From NCBI GenBank assembly GCA_964599695.1, contig CAZRGP010000004.1, positions 1 to 64,000 on the forward strand: a stretch of 64,000 nt of DNA. The letters run 5' to 3'. The notes beneath the pieces are model-generated. The model searched no databases. It worked only from the letters and a program-made list of their open reading frames with translations, and was not told where the DNA came from. A program made the position numbers and the translations under genes. The stretch comes from RUG11783 sp964599695. GTDB taxonomy: Bacteria; Bacillota; Clostridia; Oscillospirales; Ruminococcaceae. Numbering within the stretch: position 1 is the first letter of the stretch; every line of letters starts with the position of its first letter. Below are positions 1-8,147 of this stretch, piece after piece.

Positions 1-12
1 ACGGGGAACATG

Positions 13-53
13 AAAAAGGAGCTGTTACAAAACTTCCATTTTGCAACAGCCCC
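13..53 (-). terminator. Intrinsic terminator of the ADP-ribosylglycohydrolase operon
   Basis: A 15-bp stem with two imperfect pairs joins bases 18-32 to bases 39-53 around a 6-base loop. Read on the minus strand it is followed by five T residues. It lies 25 bases past the stop codon of the last gene of the operon. Confidence 0.85.
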
Positions 54-77
54 TTATCTTAAATAAATGAATTCAAC

Positions 78-1226
78 TTATTTCCATCTGTTTTCAGAAT
101 ACTTTCTTTCCCATTCCATATCATAAAACGAACTAGAAGCTTTCATATGACATCCTTCATAAAGATCATTGGAAAGTTCCAAAATGACATCATACAATTC
201 CAAATCTTTTTTCCACATCTCAGATATGTTAGAAAAACCAATTAAAGTACCAACAATCTGACCTGTTATCGAACCAGTAGAATCACTGTCCCCATCATGA
301 TTAACAGCAGCACGTATAGCACTGTCAAAATCCGTAGTATGACGTAAACTACAATATATAGCGATAGCCAGAGCTTCTTCTGCGATCCATCCCTCCCCAA
401 GTTCATGGATATTTTCCATGTCCTCTTTACTATTACCTGCTAGATCGATTGCTTTATTAATTAGTGAAGTCATGACACCAATCTGAGTATCATCGCTGAA
501 AATCCTTTCCACTGTATCTCTAGCTTCAATAACAATATCGTGCAAATTATCACTATTACTATACGCAAGCCGGTTAATGATATGTACTAGAACCGACGCG
601 GGCATGTAACCTAATGAATTACCATGAGTTATAGCAGCTATTTGTGCAGCTTCTCGATCTAGCCACTCTATATTTCCATGAAATTTCAAAGCTAAAGGGG
701 CAACTCGCATTACACCACCACACCCCTTACTATCATTAATAGGAGCGACAATGTAATCTTCAATTTCGTTTAAGTTCTCTCCCCTTTCATTCAAAGATGA
801 CAGACACGTGTTACCAGGCGCTCTCCATTCATATAATTCGGGAACATATACCAACCAACAAGCATTTCCCTCAATAGAATCAAAATCCGGCAACATACCA
901 TGAGAAGCATATTTTTGAGTTGCAAGCCAATCCCAATATGCGCTCGCAACAGAATTTCTCGGCTTCCAATGTGTCTTCCACATTTTCCCTGAACTCTCGC
1001 CAGACAAAAGGCCATTTGCAGTAAATAAAGTCATTTGTGTATCATCAGAAATTAATGCTTTACCACAAGATTCATCAATGTCGTAATGCTGAATACCAGA
1101 AGGACCATAAGTCGCAAATATGTCTGCTTCTTGTTTAAACTCTATAGGGTAGCCTAAAGCATCCCCAATAGCCCCCCCAACTATACATCCTAGAATCTTA
1201 TCTCTGTTTCCATCAAGAACAGTCAT
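78..1226 (-). CDS. ADP-ribosylglycohydrolase family protein (DraG/ARH type)
   Basis: This is a 382-residue cytoplasmic protein predicted to remove ADP-ribose from proteins or small molecules, using two Mg2+ ions. Three family motifs are visible in order: GAIGDALG at 18-25, SDDTQMT at 60-66, and NHDGDSDSTG at 309-318. The Asp, Ser and Thr residues in the last two are the expected metal ligands. A GCGGVMR stretch at about 168-174 and a HGN at 201-203 also fit the family. It is the last gene of a three-gene minus-strand unit behind a nucleoside hydrolase, and an intrinsic terminator follows. An AGAGG ribosome-binding site sits 8 bases before the ATG. The substrate cannot be told from sequence; the neighbourhood suggests ribosyl or nucleotide salvage rather than nitrogenase control. 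Confidence 0.9.
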   Translation of the reverse strand: MTVLDGNRDKILGCIVGGAIGDALGYPIEFKQEADIFATYGPSGIQHYDIDESCGKALISDDTQMTLFTANGLLSGESSGKMWKTHWKPRNSVASAYWDWLATQKYASHGMLPDFDSIEGNACWLVYVPELYEWRAPGNTCLSSLNERGENLNEIEDYIVAPINDSKGCGGVMRVAPLALKFHGNIEWLDREAAQIAAITHGNSLGYMPASVLVHIINRLAYSNSDNLHDIVIEARDTVERIFSDDTQIGVMTSLINKAIDLAGNSKEDMENIHELGEGWIAEEALAIAIYCSLRHTTDFDSAIRAAVNHDGDSDSTGSITGQIVGTLIGFSNISEMWKKDLELYDVILELSNDLYEGCHMKASSSFYDMEWERKYSENRWK

Positions 1227-1239
1227 TTCAAATTACCTC

Positions 1240-1575
1240 TTACTGCGAAATATATAATGAATCTATGATATCCCTGATTTTCGCTATTCTATCATCTCTT
1301 CGTCTTTCGGAAGGATACTTCTGATAATACAATTCATTACCAAGATACATGCGAGCTTCGCGCATCTTTCTCCGATATAAGATGTGCCCTAGAATCCAAC
1401 ACAAAAAGCCATAATATGCAAATAACAAAATAATCCACCAATACCGTAAAGAGCGCGCAAATGTGAAAAATATGATTGGCGGAAGCATAGCCATAATAGC
1501 CAGCATAAAAAGAGCAAATGTAGATATAGCAGATTCAACATTCAAATGATCATTTTTAAGGGAATTAGGGCTCAT
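1240..1575 (-). CDS. Small two-helix membrane protein of unknown function
   Basis: This 111-residue protein is not recognised. Two hydrophobic segments (about residues 17-39 and 46-66) are probable membrane helices, separated by a short basic turn. The C-terminal third is strongly charged (many Arg, Lys, Asp and Glu) and would be cytoplasmic by the positive-inside rule. An AAGGAG site 8 bases before the ATG supports it as a real gene. It starts 5 bases after the nucleoside hydrolase stop and ends 13 bases before the ADP-ribosylglycohydrolase start, so it is almost certainly co-transcribed and possibly translationally coupled with both. It has no signal-peptide cleavage motif. Confidence 0.7.
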   Translation of the reverse strand: MSPNSLKNDHLNVESAISTFALFMLAIMAMLPPIIFFTFARSLRYWWIILLFAYYGFLCWILGHILYRRKMREARMYLGNELYYQKYPSERRRDDRIAKIRDIIDSLYISQ

Positions 1576-1580
1576 ATAAA

Positions 1581-2606
1581 CTACTCCTTTGTTTTAAGTA
1601 GCAAATCATAGATCCAATGAAAAAACACTTTAGAATCAGCTTTTTTAGCATAATGACAATTAATTGGTAAGTCAACTTGATTCCCTTGTTTATCCATAAT
1701 GACAGTATAATTTCTTCCTAAAACAGTTTCACCGTATGCGTAACCTCTTCCAAGGTCCACATGACAACTTGTGTCCCAAATCTCACTCAATACTTCGGGG
1801 TGAACAACAGCGCATACAGCAAGAGGATCATGAAGGGCAGCACCTACTATCTTACCTTTTGTTTTTCCCAGATTATTATCACTTGCTCTCAATCTTTGCT
1901 CTATCATATCGGCTACAAAGACAGCTTGTTTCGTTCCTATAGCTCTAATCTGAGCTGCTTGCTCATGATTTAAATATGCATTTGAAGTAGCATCCAGTGA
2001 AACCATCGTAACATCCAGTCCGCTGCTCAAAACAATTTCAACCGCCTCAGGATCCACCCACACATTGAATTCAGCAGCTTGTGTGGAAGCGTATACATCA
2101 TGAGATCCTCCCATCATAACAACACGTTTAATCTTTTTAAGGATTCTATCATCTGAACGTATAGCTAAAGCAAGATTTGTTTGAGGTCCTACAGGAACAA
2201 TTGTTACAGATCTATCCGGCATTTGCAAAAGCTTTTCTACTATCCATAATGATGCTCTTTGTTCATTCGCTCTTAGTGATGTAGGAGGAAGAGGAAGATG
2301 ATGAGGATGGACTCGCTCCTTATCATCTCCTAATATCTCACGATGAGGCAATGTCATACCTTGAATCCCCCATGGAACTAAGGTAGACACGAGAGGCAAT
2401 TCTGCTCCCATATATACAGGAATATCGCATGAATCACACAATTCAAGTACTCTCAGGGTATTATCCGTCGTATTTTTCAGTTCTACATTTCCGCCGACAG
2501 TGGTCACTCCTAATACATCAATATCTTCACTTAACAAAGCACATACGAGAGCGACAGCGTCATCCGAACCAGTATCTACATCTAGAATAATTTTCTCTTT
2601 ATGCAT
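1581..2606 (-). CDS. Inosine/uridine-preferring nucleoside hydrolase family protein
   Basis: This 341-residue protein is predicted to split the N-glycosidic bond of ribonucleosides, giving free base and ribose. The N-terminus carries the Ca2+-binding DVDTGSDDAVA motif (about 9-19) that defines the family. A VMMGG segment near the middle and an ALHDPLAV segment with the family histidine follow. Length is slightly above the usual 310-330. It is the first gene of the unit that also holds the small membrane protein and the ADP-ribosylglycohydrolase, and has its own promoter just upstream. Nearby purine nucleoside phosphorylases suggest nucleoside salvage. Base preference cannot be assigned from the sequence. 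Confidence 0.92.
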   Translation of the reverse strand: MHKEKIILDVDTGSDDAVALVCALLSEDIDVLGVTTVGGNVELKNTTDNTLRVLELCDSCDIPVYMGAELPLVSTLVPWGIQGMTLPHREILGDDKERVHPHHLPLPPTSLRANEQRASLWIVEKLLQMPDRSVTIVPVGPQTNLALAIRSDDRILKKIKRVVMMGGSHDVYASTQAAEFNVWVDPEAVEIVLSSGLDVTMVSLDATSNAYLNHEQAAQIRAIGTKQAVFVADMIEQRLRASDNNLGKTKGKIVGAALHDPLAVCAVVHPEVLSEIWDTSCHVDLGRGYAYGETVLGRNYTVIMDKQGNQVDLPINCHYAKKADSKVFFHWIYDLLLKTKE

Positions 2607-2645
2607 GATCCAACCTACTAATGATATAAATCAAGAACAAAAAAG

Positions 2646-2674
2646 ATTCTATTTCTACTTATTCTTTGTATCAA
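2646..2674 (-). promoter_or_regulatory. Sigma-A type promoter for the nucleoside hydrolase operon
   Basis: On the minus strand TTGATA (2674-2669) and TAGAAT (2651-2646) are separated by exactly 17 bases. The -35 box lies in the T-tract of the preceding deoD terminator, so termination of deoD and initiation of this operon occur back to back. Confidence 0.6.
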
Positions 2675-2697
2675 AAAACTGAGGCATCACCCTCAGT
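2672..2697 (-). terminator. Intrinsic terminator of deoD copy 1
   Basis: A 7-bp perfect stem (ACTGAGG at 2678-2684 with CCTCAGT at 2691-2697) has a 6-base loop and is followed on the minus strand by six T residues. It lies 21 bases after the deoD stop codon and isolates deoD from the hydrolase operon. Confidence 0.85.
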
Positions 2698-2717
2698 CTT
2701 TTGATATTGTATTGCTT

Positions 2718-3434
2718 TTATAATTCGATAGCAGTATCAAGAGCAATTTCCATCATGCTCTTAAAAGCGGTCTGTCTCTCTTCAGGCGTTGTTTCAGCCC
2801 CTTTCTTATCAGAGACAGTTAAAAGACATGCAGCCTTTTTACCAAGGTATCTTGCATTAGCGAACAAACCAAAGCCTTCCATTTCGCCAGCAATAATATC
2901 GTATTTCTTCGGTCTGGAAGCCCGAATCTCCGGATCACCATAAAAACAGTCGCCGCTGCTTCCGATACCTTTATAAATCTTTCTTCCAAGTTTTTCAGCT
3001 GTAGCTGCAAGTTTATCTGTCAATTCTTTATCGGGATACATTAGGTCTTCTTCGTATCCAAAAGCAACTTTCGCATAGGTAGAATCAGAAAAAGCTGCTG
3101 TTTCAAGAATCACGTCATAGAGGTCCATCTCAGGAAGCAATCCACCACATGAACCGACACGGATAATGTTCTCTACACCATAGAATTTGTAAAGTTCGAA
3201 TGAATAGATTCCAATTGAAGGAATACCCATTCCGTGGCCCATAACAGAAACTTCAACGCCTTTGTACTTACCTGTATATCCAAGCATTCCACGTACATGA
3301 TTGAATTCTTTGGCATCTTCGAGGAAGTTTTCCGCGATAAACTTAGCACGTAACGGATCACCGGGCATAATAACGGTTTTGGCAATGTCGCCAACTTTAG
3401 CACTGTTGTGTGGGGTTCCTTTGAATTCAGCCAT
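2718..3434 (-). CDS. deoD: Purine nucleoside phosphorylase, DeoD type (copy 1)
   Basis: This 238-residue enzyme cleaves purine (deoxy)ribonucleosides with phosphate, giving base plus (deoxy)ribose-1-phosphate, and the family is normally hexameric. Phosphate-binding PGDPLRAK at 24-31 and the IRVGSCGG segment near 91-98 are present. The MEGFG segment near 185-189 contacts ribose, and VSD at 207-209 supplies the catalytic aspartate (Asp204 in the E. coli enzyme). A second, very similar copy (7340-8050) lies in opposite orientation. Transcription seems monocistronic, with a promoter at 3479-3507 and a terminator at 2672-2697. Confidence 0.96.
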   Translation of the reverse strand: MAEFKGTPHNSAKVGDIAKTVIMPGDPLRAKFIAENFLEDAKEFNHVRGMLGYTGKYKGVEVSVMGHGMGIPSIGIYSFELYKFYGVENIIRVGSCGGLLPEMDLYDVILETAAFSDSTYAKVAFGYEEDLMYPDKELTDKLAATAEKLGRKIYKGIGSSGDCFYGDPEIRASRPKKYDIIAGEMEGFGLFANARYLGKKAACLLTVSDKKGAETTPEERQTAFKSMMEIALDTAIEL

Positions 3435-3478
3435 TTTACAACCTCTTTCTCTACATGATGATTTGATTTTATAATTCT

Positions 3479-3507
3479 ATTTTATTATGATTCTTAATGA
3501 TACTCAA
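3479..3507 (-). promoter_or_regulatory. Promoter of deoD copy 1
   Basis: On the minus strand TTGAGT (3507-3502) and TAAAAT (3484-3479) are separated by 17 bases. Initiation would fall about 38 bases before the deoD start codon. Confidence 0.6.
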
Positions 3508-3582
3508 GGACATAAGTCACATTAATTAAAGTGAATGCCACACCTACTGCATTATCCCATACTATCAGTGAAAGGAAAATAC

Positions 3583-4299
3583 ATGAAATACTTAATCATA
3601 TCTATAGGATCATTCATATCCGGTTTTTTACAAGGGTGCACTGGTTTCGGAGCTGTTATGATCATGATGATTATTTTTCCTTTTTTTCTTCCAATTACTG
3701 ATTCTATAGGTATAGCAAATTCATCTACTATCGTAGGGAATCTGCACGTCTTTTTTCAGCATAGAAAAGACGTCATATATAAGAAGGTTTTGATTCCTTC
3801 ATTAATTAGCATAATTGTAAATGCTTTTGCTACACTACAATCAATCAAAACAAATCAACAAACAGTGAAAAAAGCATTTGGAATGTTTCTAATTATCCTT
3901 TCCTTATACTACCTTATATTCAATAAAGGAAAAAAATGGAATCTATCCTTACCTGTTAAATTGATTATTATAGTTGCTTACGCCATATTTACAGCCTTTT
4001 TCGGCATAGGTGGACCATTAATAGCCATATACTTCATGAATACTACTAAATCAAGAAGCGAATATCTTGGATCGATTCAACTATTCTTTTTAATTACAGG
4101 ACTATTTAATACAATTGTGCGTATATCTTCAGGTCTGATTAAGATAGAACATCTCCCTCTAATTATAATCGGAATGTTAGGAGTGTTTATATCAGGTATT
4201 GTAAGCAAATCATTTATAGATCGCATAGAAGTCAGACAAGCTGAATTATTAACCTATTTACTTGTTGGATTTACTGGAGTCTATAACCTATTCTTCTGA
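3583..4299 (+). CDS. TSUP-family membrane permease (TauE/SafE type)
   Basis: This 238-residue integral membrane protein has about seven or eight hydrophobic segments in the two-halves arrangement of the TSUP (sulfite/sulfonate exporter TauE/SafE) family. A glycine-rich FLQGCTGFGAVM stretch lies in the first helix, and a related FFGIGGPL stretch begins the second half, as expected for the repeated family motif. The start chosen is the ATG at 3583, preceded by AAAGGAAA; an upstream in-frame start at 3535 has no comparable site. It is the only plus-strand gene in this stretch and converges on luxS with a 4-base gap, so no separate terminator fits between them. The transported anion is unknown. 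Confidence 0.85.
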   Translation: MKYLIISIGSFISGFLQGCTGFGAVMIMMIIFPFFLPITDSIGIANSSTIVGNLHVFFQHRKDVIYKKVLIPSLISIIVNAFATLQSIKTNQQTVKKAFGMFLIILSLYYLIFNKGKKWNLSLPVKLIIIVAYAIFTAFFGIGGPLIAIYFMNTTKSRSEYLGSIQLFFLITGLFNTIVRISSGLIKIEHLPLIIIGMLGVFISGIVSKSFIDRIEVRQAELLTYLLVGFTGVYNLFF

Positions 4300-4303
4300 A
4301 AGA

Positions 4304-4783
4304 CTATTTTTGATAATTCAAGTGTTTATCATCAATAAGATTAATTGTATTGTTTATATATCTTATGGATAACCATTTAGCCATGTCTAGATTCTGATCC
4401 AAATAATTACCGCATTCCTCAGGTTTCGCTCCTGGAATATCACCCTCAAAGTCAACTATAAAAGAAAACATATCTCTAACCAGCTCTACAACATCTGCAG
4501 ACATAAGGTCTCCTTCAAGTATCAAGTAGAATCCTGTCCTACACCCCATAGGACCGAAATATACAACTTTCTTTTTCCAATTAGGATGATTTCTTAAGTA
4601 TGTAGCTCCAAGGTGCTCTATCGTGTGTATCTCAGCAGTATTCATTACAGGTTCCTTGTTGGGAGACGTCATCCTTATATCAAAAGTAGTAAGGACAACA
4701 TTATTAAATTCATCCTTACGTGAAACATAGATTCCCGGTTCAAGAATTAAGTGGTTAACTGAAAAACTCTCTATTCTTTCCAT
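4304..4783 (-). CDS. luxS: S-ribosylhomocysteine lyase (LuxS, autoinducer-2 synthesis)
   Basis: This 159-residue enzyme converts S-ribosylhomocysteine to homocysteine and DPD, the precursor of autoinducer-2, within the activated methyl cycle. The metal-binding HTIEH motif is at 53-57. The catalytic cysteine lies in GPMGCRTGFY (Cys81), and a third metal-ligand cysteine appears in the EECG segment near the C-terminus. Length is typical (150-160). A GGAGG site lies 10 bases before the ATG. It is downstream of the BMP lipoprotein gene but separated from it by a 34-bp palindromic terminator. No pfs (mtnN) gene lies beside it. Confidence 0.97.
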   Translation of the reverse strand: MERIESFSVNHLILEPGIYVSRKDEFNNVVLTTFDIRMTSPNKEPVMNTAEIHTIEHLGATYLRNHPNWKKKVVYFGPMGCRTGFYLILEGDLMSADVVELVRDMFSFIVDFEGDIPGAKPEECGNYLDQNLDMAKWLSIRYINNTINLIDDKHLNYQK

Positions 4784-4819
4784 ATTTAAATATCCTCCAA
4801 TTTATAATATTCTACCATG

Positions 4820-4854
4820 AAAAATCGGTGCTGTATTAATACAGCACCGATTTT
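4820..4854 (-). terminator. Perfect 34-bp palindromic terminator between the BMP lipoprotein gene and luxS
   Basis: Bases 4821-4854 read identically on both strands, giving 17 bp of stem with essentially no loop. On the minus strand it ends in five T residues. It should stop transcripts from the lipoprotein gene; luxS starts 37 bases further on. Confidence 0.8.
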
Positions 4855-4891
4855 CAATTCTATATCAGAATTAATTGAGTAAACAAATGAA

Positions 4892-6046
4892 TTATGCAGA
4901 AACAGCTACGAAGTTAACTGTTGTATCAGCAAAGATCTTATTCAGCTCGTCAAGAGACTTGCCATATGCAGAGTCAACAGTGAGAGCACCAGAAAGAACA
5001 TCCTGTGTGATCTTATCAGCGATAGCAAGAGCATCTGCGTTCGCATTTGCCTTGAAGAAATCGTTGTCAGCGCATCCCGCAGCACCTTCGGCAATACCAT
5101 AAAGCCTTGTGCCAAGAACAGGTGTACCACCTTCGTTAATTGTCTTAACCAGGTCGTAAACAGGCTGAGCAACTTTCTTAAGAGCAGAAGTAAGAATAAC
5201 TTCAGCTTTATCCTCTTTGTCGTTGTTCAAGAATACAGCATACTGGTCGGAGTCAACACCGATATCCCATACAGTATCATCGCCAGCCTCGCGGAGCTCG
5301 AGAACAGCTTCAATAACACCATCACCAGACTGACCAGCAACACCGTGCATGATGTCAGCTTTGTAGTTGTTATAAAGAGCTTTTGTCAATTCCTTCGCTC
5401 TTGCAGGGTCACTCCAGGGGGAGTTACCAGCAACCCAGGAATAAGCTGTGGAAGCGGTCTCATCTGCGTATTTAACGCCCTCGACCCAACCTACCAGGAA
5501 GTCATAAAGACCTGTGTTCTCCTGGCCGCCAACCCAACCAGTTACCTTGGTTGTGGACTGGCATGCAGCAATTGCGCCGCACACAAAGTCAGATTCGTTA
5601 GCACCGAATACAACAGCGAGAATGTTCTCATTCGGCTCATAGCCTGTGTCTGTGCAGTCATAAAGGAAGAATGTTGTGTCCGGATAGTCCATGGACTCCT
5701 CGTCGAGGAGAGCACGAACATCAGAGCTGTAACCAGCGACTACGATATCATAGCCATTCTGAGCAGCCTCACGAACGCCGTTAACAACGCCATCTTCACC
5801 AACCTGCTGGCAGTCATAAGTGATGCCAAAGTCAGCCTGAGCTTCTTTCAGACCATTGTCGCAGGAGTCTGCGAAAGAGTTGTCGCCGAGTGCGGAAACA
5901 ACATAGCAAACACGCAGAGCTGCTACTTCGGATTCGCCACCAGTGGGCTCGTCATTGCCACCTGCCGGCTCTGTCTCGCCGCCACCGCATGCTACTAAAG
6001 CAAACGCGAGGACAAGGACGAGCATTAAGGAAAGAAATTTTTTCAT
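4892..6046 (-). CDS. BMP-family (PnrA/Med-like) substrate-binding lipoprotein of an ABC transporter
   Basis: This 384-residue secreted lipoprotein has a basic N-terminus, a hydrophobic h-region and a lipobox ending FALVAC, with Cys20 as the lipidation site. A Gly/Glu/Pro-rich linker follows. The mature part begins with LRVCYVVSALGDNSFADSC, matching the start of Bmp/PnrA proteins, which bind purine nucleosides in spirochaetes and Gram-positives. No ATPase or permease gene lies beside it. It therefore works either with a transporter encoded elsewhere or as an orphan receptor. Nearby nucleoside hydrolase and deoD genes fit nucleoside uptake. Codon use is biased and GC-richer than its neighbours, as often seen in abundant lipoproteins. 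A consensus promoter precedes it. Confidence 0.9.
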   Translation of the reverse strand: MKKFLSLMLVLVLAFALVACGGGETEPAGGNDEPTGGESEVAALRVCYVVSALGDNSFADSCDNGLKEAQADFGITYDCQQVGEDGVVNGVREAAQNGYDIVVAGYSSDVRALLDEESMDYPDTTFFLYDCTDTGYEPNENILAVVFGANESDFVCGAIAACQSTTKVTGWVGGQENTGLYDFLVGWVEGVKYADETASTAYSWVAGNSPWSDPARAKELTKALYNNYKADIMHGVAGQSGDGVIEAVLELREAGDDTVWDIGVDSDQYAVFLNNDKEDKAEVILTSALKKVAQPVYDLVKTINEGGTPVLGTRLYGIAEGAAGCADNDFFKANANADALAIADKITQDVLSGALTVDSAYGKSLDELNKIFADTTVNFVAVSA

Positions 6047-6089
6047 TAATCTACCCTTCTTTCATATTATGAGTTGTTTACTCTCTTAA

Positions 6090-6118
6090 AGATTACTAGT
6101 TGGTCTATGTTTTGTCAA
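6090..6118 (-). promoter_or_regulatory. Strong promoter of the BMP lipoprotein gene
   Basis: On the minus strand a perfect -35 TTGACA (6118-6113) is followed after 17 bases by TAATCT (6095-6090). The start codon lies about 40 bases downstream. Confidence 0.7.
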
Positions 6119-6153
6119 CAAATAGCAAAATATTGAAATAATATTGTTATTTT

Positions 6154-7095
6154 TTATACAGGTACAGCCAAGTTCAAAGCGCCTTCAACTATTTCAGCCA
6201 CAAAATGATTGTCGTAAATTATCTCTCCATCATTAGAATATGCGAAACCCTCAGGGGCGGTAACCTCAATTCTTTTAGCTCGTACATATGTAACAAGGTC
6301 AGCCATACTTTTGGTATCAAGATGTTCCCCCTTCATATAATGGCCGATCAAAAACGGAACACGAAGTCTGGAACATGGTTTAAAAACGCAAACATCGATC
6401 CAGCCATCATTCGTGATTGCCTTCGGAGAGCATCTAAATGATCCACCAACATATTGTCCGTTTCCTAACGTACAAAACAAACCATAATTATCCGGGTTAA
6501 GATCAACTCCATCTGCCACTACCTTAAACTCATTCTTTACACTTGTTATAAGAGCTTTAACTATTCCCTCAGTATAAGCAAACTTAGACCCATGCCCTAA
6601 TTGTTTTCGCCTCTCCTGTACATAAATTGCTACAGTAGTGTCAAATCCAAAATTTAAGACATTGACACAATAATGATCTCCGACTTTGATGGCGTCTAAT
6701 TTTTGGACCGGTGCATTTACTAATGCTTCCACATTTAGAAATTTATCTGCACCGCCAAAGGATTTTACAAAATCGTTGCCACTGCCACAAGGATATACTG
6801 TTACGCTAACATTATCGTATCCGACAGCCCCATTACATACTTCAGAAAAAGTACCGTCTCCCCCGCAAGCGATAAAACGTATCTCCTCATTGGGATACTT
6901 TTCTATCGTATCTTTTACAAAACGAGTGGCGTCCTCTTCCCCTCTTGTAACATATAATTCACAGTCATCAACTTGCTCCAGCTTATCAATTGCAGTGCGC
7001 AATCTGGTCTCATTTCCGCCCTTTCCTGCAATTAGATTTAGGATAAAAAGTATTTCATTCAAATTCTCCTTAGGCCCTTGATGCAAAATATTCAA
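6154..7095 (-). CDS. Diacylglycerol kinase / YegS-like lipid kinase, start region possibly frameshifted
   Basis: This soluble lipid kinase of the DAGK catalytic-domain family would phosphorylate diacylglycerol or a related lipid for phospholipid recycling. The body shows NLIAGKGG near the N-terminus, the nucleotide-binding GGDGTFSEV motif and PCGSGNDFVKSF. It runs to the usual family length of about 300. The start is odd: the good AAGGAG site (7071-7066) is followed after 7 bases by ATG (7058) in a different frame, which stops after six codons. Adding one A to the AAA at 7055-7053 would join that ATG to the main frame and give a canonical family start. As given, the frame can open only at TTG codons such as 7095, which lack good sites. 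Confidence 0.85.
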   Translation of the reverse strand: MNILHQGPKENLNEILFILNLIAGKGGNETRLRTAIDKLEQVDDCELYVTRGEEDATRFVKDTIEKYPNEEIRFIACGGDGTFSEVCNGAVGYDNVSVTVYPCGSGNDFVKSFGGADKFLNVEALVNAPVQKLDAIKVGDHYCVNVLNFGFDTTVAIYVQERRKQLGHGSKFAYTEGIVKALITSVKNEFKVVADGVDLNPDNYGLFCTLGNGQYVGGSFRCSPKAITNDGWIDVCVFKPCSRLRVPFLIGHYMKGEHLDTKSMADLVTYVRAKRIEVTAPEGFAYSNDGEIIYDNHFVAEIVEGALNLAVPV

Positions 7096-7339
7096 ACAGA
7101 ATGATGAACAAATATTTTCTCATCATGATATGAATTCGTGCAAAAAAAATCTCCGTATTCATGAAGAAAAAAGAATTGTACTTATTATACCATTTATGTT
7201 CGATATTTCCTGACTTTAGTTAGTATGATTCGTCAACATGTCCTAAAATCACATAGTTTTTCTAGACTATTGCGAATTGACTTCTCCGAAAAACCAAACT
7301 AACCTTTATATAGAGTATTGAAAAGGAGAATTATTTATC

Positions 7340-8050
7340 ATGTCAGAATTCAATGGCACTCCTCACAACAGCGCTAAACTAGGGGATATCGCGAAAACCG
7401 TTATAATGCCAGGAGATCCTTTACGAGCAAAATTTATTGCCGAAAACTTTCTGGAAAATGTAAAAGAGTTTAATCACGTAAGAGGTATGCTTGGTTATAC
7501 AGGCACCTATAAAGGAGTTCCCATCTCCGTGATGGGTCATGGTATGGGTATTCCTTCTGTAGGAATTTATTCTTTTGAGTTGTTCAAATTCTACGGAGTA
7601 GAAAACATCATTAGAATTGGCTCATGCGGTGGCATGCTTCCGGAAATGGATCTATTTGACGTTGTTCTCGCTGATTCTGCTTATAGTGCTTCTTCCTACG
7701 CTAAGGTTGCATTCGATTATGATAGTGACCTGATGTATCCGTCGAAGGATTTGACGGATAAACTCGCAGCTACAGCTGATAAACTGGGAAAACATATTTT
7801 CCGTGGTATCGTTCACAGCAGCGATTGTTTTTATTCTGATCCTTCTGTACAAAAAGCTCCTCCCTATAAATTGATTGCAGTGGAAATGGAAAGCTTTGGT
7901 TTGTTTGCAAATGCAAAATATCTGGGAAAGAATGCTGCGTGTCTACTCACAATTTCCGATAAGGAAGGCGCGGAAACTACCCCTGAAGAAAGACAGACCG
8001 CTTTTAAGAGCATGATGGAAATAGCTCTCGATACAGCAGTCACATTATAA
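7340..8050 (+). CDS. deoD: Purine nucleoside phosphorylase, DeoD type (copy 2)
   Basis: This 236-residue paralog of the enzyme at 2718-3434 is clearly homologous along the whole length. PGDPLRAK (24-31), IRIGSCGG and the catalytic SD pair near 206-207 are all conserved. The differences cluster in the middle (residues about 105-180), where the segment corresponding to copy 1 ribose and base contacts reads MESFG rather than MEGFG. An AAGGAG site precedes the ATG. It is transcribed divergently from the lipid kinase gene across a 244-base gap, and a long palindrome follows it. The two copies may have different base preferences or regulation. Confidence 0.95.
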   Translation: MSEFNGTPHNSAKLGDIAKTVIMPGDPLRAKFIAENFLENVKEFNHVRGMLGYTGTYKGVPISVMGHGMGIPSVGIYSFELFKFYGVENIIRIGSCGGMLPEMDLFDVVLADSAYSASSYAKVAFDYDSDLMYPSKDLTDKLAATADKLGKHIFRGIVHSSDCFYSDPSVQKAPPYKLIAVEMESFGLFANAKYLGKNAACLLTISDKEGAETTPEERQTAFKSMMEIALDTAVTL

Positions 8051-8084
8051 CTCTCTTTCTTCATCGCATTTATACTATGTTAAT

Positions 8085-8127
8085 TGAACCCCCAATACTG
8101 AACACTGGTTCTAGTATTGGGGGTTCA
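8085..8127. repeat. Long perfect palindrome, copy A, between convergent genes
   Basis: A perfect 15-bp stem (8085-8099 with 8113-8127) encloses a second 4-bp stem, GAAC with GTTC, closed by a 4-base loop. It sits between the convergent deoD copy 2 and the zinc-ribbon/TPR gene and probably acts as a bidirectional transcript end, but it has no T-tract on either side. The CCCCCAATAC core recurs at 63204-63244. Confidence 0.8.
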
Positions 8128-8147
8128 TGTTATGGATCATGGTTTAT

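Noticed and set aside
5345..5998. A 217-codon plus-strand frame antisense to the BMP lipoprotein gene
   Set aside because: It mirrors the biased codon use of the lipoprotein and has an improbable, cysteine-rich composition.
7096..7339. Possible purine riboswitch upstream of deoD copy 2
   Set aside because: The conserved loop sequences and three-helix arrangement of purine riboswitches are not seen. A weak TTGACT (7277) is the only promoter-like feature.
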